This document shows, piece after piece, positions 5,692 to 10,980 of a stretch of DNA of 10,980 nucleotides. Numbering within the stretch: position 1 is the stretch's first letter; the number at the start of each line of letters is the position of its first letter. Source of the DNA: a bacterium. GTDB taxonomy: Bacteria > UBA9089 > CG2-30-40-21 > SBAY01. Location: positions 1 to 10,980 of the forward strand of contig JBFLYA010000128.1 in NCBI GenBank assembly GCA_040757115.1. Direction: 5' to 3'. Both the position numbers and the translations under genes were made by a program. The notes under the pieces are model-generated. The model worked only from the letters and a program-made list of their open reading frames with translations. It searched no databases and was not told the origin of the DNA.

Positions 5692-6903
5692 TTATCCTTT
5701 TTGAATAGCCTTAAGTGCCGCTGAGGTAGCATCTTGAACTGATGAGGTAACATCTTGAGGTTTTTTCGCTACCCCTGCCGCATAAATTCCTTTTTCCGGA
5801 ATAATAAATCCATTTTTATCCTGCTGGATGAAATTTAAGCCTTGCCTGCCTGGTTCCATCCCGCAGGCTAAAACTACCAGGTCAACCCTTACCTTATTTT
5901 TATTTCCAGCCAGAATATCCTCCGCTTCAACAATCAATTCTCCGTTATCTTCCTCAACCGAGGCGACTTTGCCCTTGATTAATTTAACCTTTTCATCAGC
6001 CTGCACCCGATTATAAAAATCCTCATATTTACCCGGGGTGCGAATATCAATATAAAACATAAAAGCCTCTGACTCGGGGATACCTTCTCTCAGATAAGTT
6101 ATTTGTTTTAAAGAGGCAAGACAACAAACCGCTGAGCAATATGGCAGGTGGTTTTCATCCCGAGAGCCAGCACATTGGACAAAGGCAACCTTTTTTGGTT
6201 CTTTTTGGTCAGAAGGTCGCAGGATTTTACCGTTGGTTGGACCATTTGGTGCGGCAAGACGCTCCATCATCATATTGGTAATCACATCCTTGTATTTACC
6301 AAACCCAAGGTTATCAATCTTTGAGGCGTCGTAAGGTTGCCAGCCTGTCGCCACAACTATAGAACGGACATTAATTTGTTTTGTCTGTGGTTGCATCTCT
6401 AAATCAATTGCTTTGTATGGACAGGCATCCACACAAGAACCACATTTGATACAAACAGTATTGTCAATGACATATTTGTATGGAAATGCTAATTGATGGG
6501 GAAGATGAATGGTTTTGGTCTGGCTTAAGTTTAAATTAAAATCATCATTGCGGTCTGCTGGACAAACTTTAGCACATTCTCCACAGGCAGTACATTTTTC
6601 CGTAACAAATCGTGGATTAATCCGCAGAGTAACATCATAATTCCCCTCCTGACCACTAATTTTTTCTACTTCTGTCAGGGTAAAATACTTAATTCGGTTG
6701 TTTGTTTTAATTCGACGGAGGTTTATCTCCATTCCACAGTATGGTGGACAGAGTTTAGGAAAATAGCGATTCATCATCACCACTTTGCCGCCCAGATACG
6801 GCTTTTTTTCAATAAGCGTAACATTATAACCCGCTTCACCCGCTTCAACTGCGGTGGTTATGCCGCTGATTCCGCCACCAATTACCAGGATATCCTTTAA
6901 CAC
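5692..6903 (-). CDS. qmoA: QmoA, HdrA-like flavoprotein subunit
   Basis: A 403-residue flavoprotein from a GTG start. It opens MLKDILVIGGGISG (dinucleotide fold, glycines 9-14), then LCPPYCGMEINLRR (C52, C56), two [4Fe-4S] motifs (C104-C107-C110-C114 and C151-C154-C157-C161), the HdrA-family CAGSRDENHLPYCSAVCC block (244-261), and the FAD-closing GIYAAGVAKKPQDV near the C-terminus. With QmoB it forms the soluble arm of the Qmo complex that relays electrons from QmoC to APS reductase. The GTG at 6901-6903 is chosen because AGAGGTGA lies just upstream and the glycine motif then sits near the N-terminus as in relatives. A longer frame from 6969 would add 22 residues translated from an intercistronic hairpin, with no ribosome site. 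It follows aprA by 84 bp. Confidence 0.95.
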   Translation of the reverse strand: MLKDILVIGGGISGITTAVEAGEAGYNVTLIEKKPYLGGKVVMMNRYFPKLCPPYCGMEINLRRIKTNNRIKYFTLTEVEKISGQEGNYDVTLRINPRFVTEKCTACGECAKVCPADRNDDFNLNLSQTKTIHLPHQLAFPYKYVIDNTVCIKCGSCVDACPYKAIDLEMQPQTKQINVRSIVVATGWQPYDASKIDNLGFGKYKDVITNMMMERLAAPNGPTNGKILRPSDQKEPKKVAFVQCAGSRDENHLPYCSAVCCLASLKQITYLREGIPESEAFMFYIDIRTPGKYEDFYNRVQADEKVKLIKGKVASVEEDNGELIVEAEDILAGNKNKVRVDLVVLACGMEPGRQGLNFIQQDKNGFIIPEKGIYAAGVAKKPQDVTSSVQDATSAALKAIQKG

Positions 6904-6907
6904 TAGT

Positions 6908-6915
6908 TCACCTCT
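6908..6915 (-). promoter_or_regulatory. Ribosome binding site that sets the qmoA GTG start
   Basis: AGAGGTGA on the minus strand, with GAGG 7 bases before the GTG at 6901-6903. The alternative GTG at 6967-6969 has no purine-rich site at a proper distance, so this site decides the annotation. Confidence 0.7.
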
Positions 6916-6925
6916 TGAAGAGCTC

Positions 6926-6974
6926 AACGGGTGAGGTATCATAGGACATATATGTTTTATGTTCCCCACCCGTT
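6926..6974 (-). other. Inverted repeat in the aprA-qmoA intercistronic leader
   Basis: AACGGGTG (6926-6933) and CACCCGTT (6967-6974) are perfect 8-bp complements separated by 33 bases that include a small ACATATATGT palindrome. The structure lies just 3' of the aprA stop and ends ahead of the qmoA ribosome site. There is no U-run after it, so it looks more like an mRNA processing, stability or attenuation element than a terminator. The function is inferred. Confidence 0.5.
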
Positions 6975-6987
6975 AGCCATAAAATGT

Positions 6988-8913
6988 TTACTTTGGCACC
7001 AAATCCTTATGTGCCTTTTTGAATATCTCCCATTGAGCTGTCTTTGGGTCGTATTTCGAGTTGACAAAGCATTTCCAGTCATTATCATTAATCAGATTAA
7101 AATCTGACCGATAATAGAATCCTGGATATCGGCTTTCTTGTCTAAACAGGATATGTCGCAGATGAATCTCTGCGGTCCAGATACGATGATAATTTTCCCA
7201 ACATCTCATCAACTCATGCAGGTCTTTAGCGGCCATCTTTTTAGAATCTTCTTTAAGCATTTCAAGAAGGTTCAGTGCCGTTTCCAGCATAACTTTGTTA
7301 GTAATATAGTGAGTTTGGCAACCACCACCGTATTCATCCATAATCTTATTCAGACGAAACATTAACATTTTCGGTTTAATGTAATATGGGTTGACATCAG
7401 GGTCAACAGAATATCCTTTCTGATTCTCATAGTTAATGAACGGCAGGTAGATTTCATCCGCCAGTTCTCTTTTATCCTTAGTCACAGTTGGTGTAAAATC
7501 TTTACTGTCAAGGATAAATTTAATTGCGGCTTTACCTGCGATTCTACCTTCACAATGAGAGCCAGATGAGAATTTATGACCTGATGCACCAACGCCGTCG
7601 CCAGCTGTGAATAACCCTTGAACTGTAGTCATACGATTGTAACCCCATTGCCATTCTGCAGGAGCAATATCCTCCGGACCACTAACCCAAATTCCACTGC
7701 AACCTGAGTGTGAACCTAAGAGATATGGTTCTGTAGGCATCAGTTCAGACATATTCGTTTCTGGGGCAATATTCATCCCTGCCCAGAATCCCGCCTGACC
7801 AATACACATATCGAGGAAATCTTCCCATGCCTCTGATTCAAGTTCTCGACATTTCTTTGGCTCATTGTTATATTTGGCAAACAACTCTTTCATTGCTGTA
7901 GGTGTATCCATATAGACAGGTCCTCTACCTCTTCTCATCTCTTCAAGCATCTGATGATTTCGTAAACAGGTAGGAACTACTTTAGAACCACCATAGGGCA
8001 TATAGTCATTAAGCAGGTCTTTATTTTTTACTGTATAATCCTCCCCCATTGCGTTTAAGGCTTTTGCCTTGAATAATAAGAACCATGCTCCGACTGGACC
8101 AGCACCGTCTTTAAATCTGCACGGGACAAAGCGGTTTTCCATCATTGTTAGTTCTGCCCCAACCTGGGTGGCCATCGTATATGTTGAGCCAGCATTCCAG
8201 ATTGGATACCATGCCCGACCCATACCTTCGGCAGTTGATTGTCTTGGTCTAAAGATGTTTACCGCACCGCCACAAGCCATCAGAATCGCCTTAGCCCGAA
8301 AGATATAGATTTTATTTTCACGGACGCTAAATCCAACCGCACCAGCAATTCTATTTTGCTCTTTTTCGTCAAGCAAGAGTTTAACAATAAAAACCCTTTC
8401 ATAGATATTTTCCATACCCAGTGATGCTTTAGCCGCTTCCGCAACGATGGTTTTATAAGATTCACCATTAATCATTATTTGCCATTTACCGGTTCTGACT
8501 GGCTTACCACCTTTTTCAAGGGGAATTCCTTCACTGCCATGTTCTTTCCAGATTGGCAAACCCCATTCCTCATATCTATGAACTGTGTCGTCCACATGAC
8601 GGCCAACATCATAGATTAAATCATCGCGAACTACACCCATTAAGTCATTGGAAACCATCCGCACATAATCTTCGGGTGTATTTTCACCAAGATAGGTATT
8701 AATTGCGGAAAGTCCCTGGGCAACTGCCCCACTTCTTTCCAGAGCGGCTTTATCCACAAGTGTAATTTTCATTCCTTCAGGTGCCCATCTTTTAGTTTCA
8801 AACGCCGCTCCACAAGCGGCCATTCCACCACCTACAATCAAGAGGTCAGTATTAACTTCTACAATTTGTGGGTCTTTACAAAAATGAGATGTTTCTGCAG
8901 TAACTACAGACAT
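6988..8913 (-). CDS. aprA: APS reductase alpha subunit (FAD catalytic subunit)
   Basis: A 641-residue member of the fumarate reductase/succinate dehydrogenase flavoprotein family, normal AprA length. The FAD fold begins DLLIVGGGMAACGAA (23-37). The strongly conserved AprA block RFKDGAGPVGAWFLLFKAKA is at 266-285, GSHSGCSGIW at 400-409 holds the active-site histidine (H402, equivalent to His398 of the Archaeoglobus enzyme), and GDGVGASGHKFSSGSH (438-453) closes the FAD site. N72 and W236 lie where the APS-binding Asn and Trp of the crystal structure are expected. It reduces APS to sulfite and AMP in the cytoplasm through a sulfite-FAD adduct, fed with electrons by AprB. The ATG at 8911-8913 has AAGGAGGA 7 to 8 bases upstream. 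It follows aprB by 55 bp and precedes qmoA. Whether it runs reductively or oxidatively cannot be read from the sequence alone. Confidence 0.97.
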   Translation of the reverse strand: MSVVTAETSHFCKDPQIVEVNTDLLIVGGGMAACGAAFETKRWAPEGMKITLVDKAALERSGAVAQGLSAINTYLGENTPEDYVRMVSNDLMGVVRDDLIYDVGRHVDDTVHRYEEWGLPIWKEHGSEGIPLEKGGKPVRTGKWQIMINGESYKTIVAEAAKASLGMENIYERVFIVKLLLDEKEQNRIAGAVGFSVRENKIYIFRAKAILMACGGAVNIFRPRQSTAEGMGRAWYPIWNAGSTYTMATQVGAELTMMENRFVPCRFKDGAGPVGAWFLLFKAKALNAMGEDYTVKNKDLLNDYMPYGGSKVVPTCLRNHQMLEEMRRGRGPVYMDTPTAMKELFAKYNNEPKKCRELESEAWEDFLDMCIGQAGFWAGMNIAPETNMSELMPTEPYLLGSHSGCSGIWVSGPEDIAPAEWQWGYNRMTTVQGLFTAGDGVGASGHKFSSGSHCEGRIAGKAAIKFILDSKDFTPTVTKDKRELADEIYLPFINYENQKGYSVDPDVNPYYIKPKMLMFRLNKIMDEYGGGCQTHYITNKVMLETALNLLEMLKEDSKKMAAKDLHELMRCWENYHRIWTAEIHLRHILFRQESRYPGFYYRSDFNLINDNDWKCFVNSKYDPKTAQWEIFKKAHKDLVPK

Positions 8914-8941
8914 ATTCTTTTCCTCCTTATCTTAAATTATG

Positions 8942-8959
8942 GCAAGCAGGGATGCTTGC
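8942..8959 (-). other. Short stem-loop between aprB and aprA
   Basis: GCAAGCA (8942-8948) and TGCTTGC (8953-8959) form a perfect 7-bp stem with a 4-base loop in the 55-bp aprB-aprA gap. On the minus strand it is followed by the aprA ribosome site, not by a U-tract. It may stabilise or process the aprB 3' end, or tune aprA translation. The role is inferred. Confidence 0.6.
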
Positions 8960-8968
8960 ACTAGTGTA

Positions 8969-9403
8969 TTACTTTGCCGGGGTAGGCAGTGTTTTTCCGA
9001 CCTCGGTAAAAAAGTTTTGAGATTTAATATCATCCGCAGAGGGTTGTGCTTTTCCTTCATAAGGTTTAATCGACCCCTCTGGTGTAGTCCGAATAGGGAA
9101 CTTAAATCTCTTGATATTCCCATTACGGAATTTTATTGTCCACATAATCGAATCAGTCCCTCGTAAGGGAATAATGCTACCTCCCATTGGGACAATATCG
9201 GCATACGCCCTGATTTCTATTGCCTGTTGCGGACATATTTTTGCACAGGAATAACATTCCCAGCATTGCTCCGGCTCCTGATTGATTGCCTTGGTCTTTT
9301 CGTCATTCAATCTAAACAGGTCATTAGGGCAAATGTATTGACAGGCTGTTTTATCCTGTCCTTTGCAACCATCACATTTTTCTTTAATTACAAAACTTGG
9401 CAT
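8969..9403 (-). CDS. aprB: APS reductase beta subunit (two [4Fe-4S] ferredoxin)
   Basis: A 144-residue ferredoxin-like protein. It binds two [4Fe-4S] clusters through C10-C13-C21-C25 and C47-C50-C53-C57; the stretched spacing in the first group (C-x2-C-x7-C-x3-C) is typical of AprB. W48 sits exactly where Trp48 of the Archaeoglobus subunit bridges the clusters and the AprA flavin. Residues 65-100 give the beta-rich middle region, and the tail from about 105 (TTPEGSIKPYEG...) is the extension that wraps around AprA in known structures. It passes electrons from Qmo to the AprA FAD. The ATG at 9401-9403 has AAGGAGGT about 8 bases upstream. It lies 188 bp after sat, a gap occupied by a repeat, and 55 bp before aprA. 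No unusual feature. Confidence 0.97.
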   Translation of the reverse strand: MPSFVIKEKCDGCKGQDKTACQYICPNDLFRLNDEKTKAINQEPEQCWECYSCAKICPQQAIEIRAYADIVPMGGSIIPLRGTDSIMWTIKFRNGNIKRFKFPIRTTPEGSIKPYEGKAQPSADDIKSQNFFTEVGKTLPTPAK

Positions 9404-9425
9404 AAAATTTTACCTCCTTATTTTT

Positions 9426-9508
9426 GGTAATTGGTAACTGGTGAATGGTAATTAAATACCGTTCGGCTGAGTTCAGGACGAAGATATTTAACCAATTACC
9501 AATTAACC
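9426..9508. repeat. Fold-back repeat with a REP-like core between sat and aprB
   Basis: Outer arms are GGTAATTGG...GGTAATTAAATA (9426-9458) and TATTTAACCAATTACCAATTAACC-type sequence (9485-9508), which pair imperfectly. The centre, TTCGGCTGAGTTCAGGACGAA (9462-9482), forms its own hairpin (TTCG-CTGA against TCAG-CGAA). The core is much richer in G and C than the arms. It sits in the 188-bp gap that separates sat from aprBA and could attenuate or process the transcript. The family is unassigned. No strong promoter for aprB could be identified in the gap. Confidence 0.65.
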
Positions 9509-9591
9509 GATTATTTGCTTTTAGTTTCCTGAAACCCTATCTTTATTTTTGATTTTAGATTTTGGGTTTTGGATTTTTTTCATCACCTCCT

Positions 9592-10815
9592 CTATTTTTC
9601 TCCCTTTGCATGCTTATGTAATTTAATCTCTATCTTTTCCGCCTCGTCCAGTTTAGCATAATACTCTTTTAAAATCGCTAATACCTCAGGTCGGCTAAAG
9701 TGGTCTGGGACATCCTGATTTTCAGACAGGAGTTTTCGGAGCATAGTCCCGCTTAAAATCACCCGATACTGATTGTCATGAGGGCAGGTTTTCATTGAAG
9801 CCATACCATCACATTTGGTGCAATAGAAAGTATTATCGATTCTAAGTGGTTGAAGCAAAAGGGCATCTGATGGAATTTCATCAAAGATGTGGTGAGCATC
9901 AAAAGGTCCATAATAATTACCCACACCAGCGTGGTCTCGACCGACCAGGAGATGGCTACAGCCGTAGTTTTGTCTGAAAACGCCGTGGAGTAAAGCCTCG
10001 CGTGGTCCAGCATAACGCATCTCCATTGGATAAACCCCTTGAATACAGGTATCTTTGACAAAGTAGTGTTCTGCTAAGGTATTAATTGCTCTAACACGAA
10101 TATCAGCAGGTATATCTCCTGCTTTCAGTTTACCCACCAATTGATGAATAAATACGCCGTCGCAAACCTCAACCGCTATTTTAGCCAGATATTCATGAGC
10201 TCGATGCATCGGATTTCGTAATTGAAGAGCGGCTACTTTACTCCAACCTTTTTCTTTAAAAAGTTCTCTTGTCTGTGCTGGTCTCATATAAAGCTCACCG
10301 TATTCCTGTGGATAATGGAGTTCATTCAATACTTTTACCGCACCGGCTAAATTTACCATTTCCTGCGATATAACTTTATGAACCCCTGGATGCTCATGGT
10401 CAATAGTTTTAAAAACCTGTTTGCATTCATGTTCCTTATCAATTATGTATTTCTCCTCAATCTTCATTGTGCCCATTAATTCGCCGCTTTCCTCGTCAAT
10501 CAAAGCGACCTCTTCACCCTTTTTTAAACTATCTGCTTGACCTTCTGTGGTTGAAAGTGTAATAGGAATAGGCCAAAAAATACCATTTGTCATCATCATT
10601 TCATTGCAAACACCCTGCCAATCAGCTTTACCCATAAAACCGGTTAATGGTGTAAAAGCACCAATACCCATCATTATCAAATCAGATGTCTCTCGCGATG
10701 TCATCTTTATTTGAGTTAAAGTTTTGGCTTTCTTTTGCTCTTCCTTTAATTCATCACCCGTTAGCAACAACGGCTTTAATTCTTCACTCCCATGTGGTGC
10801 AATTAATTTTGACAT
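9592..10815 (-). CDS. sat: Dissimilatory-type ATP sulfurylase (sulfate adenylyltransferase)
   Basis: A 407-residue homo-oligomeric ATP sulfurylase without an APS-kinase domain. It forms APS and pyrophosphate from ATP and sulfate, the first step of sulfate reduction (or makes ATP from APS in the oxidative direction). Signature motifs are intact: [11 protein letters not shown] (198-208) for sulfate and [15 protein letters not shown] (266-277), GRDHAG (292-297), and SGTMLR (355-360). C332, C335, C344 and H346 form a zinc-site-like cluster of the kind seen in thermophile and dissimilatory enzymes. The ATG at 10813-10815 is preferred because AAGGAGGG lies about 7 bases upstream. A longer frame to 10881 would add 22 residues encoded partly by a transposable element. 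It is the first gene of the cluster; element A copy 2 begins 43 bp upstream of the start. Confidence 0.97.
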   Translation of the reverse strand: MSKLIAPHGSEELKPLLLTGDELKEEQKKAKTLTQIKMTSRETSDLIMMGIGAFTPLTGFMGKADWQGVCNEMMMTNGIFWPIPITLSTTEGQADSLKKGEEVALIDEESGELMGTMKIEEKYIIDKEHECKQVFKTIDHEHPGVHKVISQEMVNLAGAVKVLNELHYPQEYGELYMRPAQTRELFKEKGWSKVAALQLRNPMHRAHEYLAKIAVEVCDGVFIHQLVGKLKAGDIPADIRVRAINTLAEHYFVKDTCIQGVYPMEMRYAGPREALLHGVFRQNYGCSHLLVGRDHAGVGNYYGPFDAHHIFDEIPSDALLLQPLRIDNTFYCTKCDGMASMKTCPHDNQYRVILSGTMLRKLLSENQDVPDHFSRPEVLAILKEYYAKLDEAEKIEIKLHKHAKGEK

Positions 10816-10822
10816 ATTTTTT

Positions 10823-10830
10823 CCCTCCTT
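10823..10830 (-). promoter_or_regulatory. Ribosome binding site that sets the sat start
   Basis: AAGGAGGG on the minus strand, 7 bases before the ATG at 10813-10815. It rules in the 407-residue form and against the extended frame reaching 10881. Confidence 0.8.
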
Positions 10831-10854
10831 AAATTGTTGATTTTTTAATTCGCA

Positions 10855-10881
10855 ATTGTAAGCGTTCAGGTGGTGTAACAA
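10855..10881 (-). promoter_or_regulatory. Weak promoter-like pair at the element A edge upstream of sat
   Basis: The same TTGTTA hexamer of element A (10876-10881) lies 15 bp from TACAAT (10855-10860), which spans the element-flank junction. The spacing is shorter than the 16-18 bp optimum, so this is only a possibility. The true sat promoter may be elsewhere in the element or beyond the window. Confidence 0.2.
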
Positions 10882-10980
10882 AAGGAGATGTGGAGATTAA
10901 GGAGATAGGGAGATATTATTAAAAAAATTGAAATTAATAGAAACTAATAGAAATTTATGGAAATTTGTTGTTTTCCACAA
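10858..10980. mobile_element. Fold-back MITE 'element A', copy 2, uninterrupted but cut by the window end
   Basis: It starts GTAAGCGTTCAGG at 10858. The first 73 bases are identical to 1117-1189, and the sequence then continues straight into what lies at 1413-1462 in copy 1, with one mismatch (10977 A against 1459 C). It therefore preserves the site that element B interrupted in copy 1. The window stops near the centre of the fold-back, so its right end is not visible. Orientation is the same as copy 1, and it lies 43 bp upstream of the sat start codon. Confidence 0.85.

Noticed and set aside
8280-8468. 62-codon minus-strand open frame inside aprA
   Set aside because: It is an out-of-frame shadow within a full-length, well-conserved aprA, with no start signal.
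9583-9591. Strong Shine-Dalgarno-like AGGAGGTGAT right after the sat stop
   Set aside because: The only ATG is the one overlapping it (about 2 bases away), leading to a 16-residue lysine-rich frame. No start codon lies at a workable distance, so no gene is called. It may be a relic.

Overview
The window is a bacterial chromosomal segment. It carries almost the whole sulfate-activation and APS-reduction module of dissimilatory sulfur metabolism, set in AT-rich intergenic DNA full of repeats. All recognisable complete genes lie on the minus strand. From the right-hand end the order is sat (ATP sulfurylase), aprB and aprA (APS reductase), qmoA, qmoB and qmoC (quinone-interacting membrane oxidoreductase), and a small protein made of one pair of CBS motifs. 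The electron-delivery module is the membrane-anchored QmoABC type, with a six-helix QmoC, not the qmoAB-hdrBC arrangement of sulfate-reducing Firmicutes. The organism is therefore probably an uncultured or poorly known bacterium that reduces sulfate (or, less likely, oxidises sulfur through reverse Sat/Apr/Qmo). No dsr or rRNA gene is present, so neither the phylum nor the direction of the pathway can be settled here.

How the genes work together: Sat forms APS from sulfate and ATP. AprBA reduces APS to sulfite and AMP using electrons that QmoABC takes from menaquinol at the membrane. The CBS protein is translationally coupled to qmoC (2-bp gap, ribosome site inside the end of qmoC). It keeps both G-h-x-T-x-x-D adenosine-nucleotide motifs, so it is a candidate sensor of ATP, AMP or APS for this pathway.

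The left part (1-1934) is accessory DNA. It holds the 3' end of an unidentified plus-strand gene (3-104), a fold-back repeat (about 167-330), a PIN-domain toxin with its antitoxin (447-1081, ATGA overlap), a nested pair of non-autonomous transposable elements (1117-1577), and three copies of a short hairpin repeat (1605-1726).

The most unusual structure is this nested transposon remnant. Element A is a fold-back element with ends GTAAGCGTTCAGG and GTAACCGTTCAGG. It contains element B, 215 bp long, with perfect 14-bp terminal inverted repeats (GTAACTATTCACCA) and an 8-bp target duplication (AAAAATTG). A second copy of A begins at 10858 just upstream of sat and shows the uninterrupted site. GTAA termini plus 8-bp duplications fit IS66-family-mobilised MITEs. 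The two A copies are direct repeats 9,741 bp apart that bracket the whole sat-apr-qmo-CBS cassette, and each lies 36 to 43 bp upstream of a minus-strand start codon.
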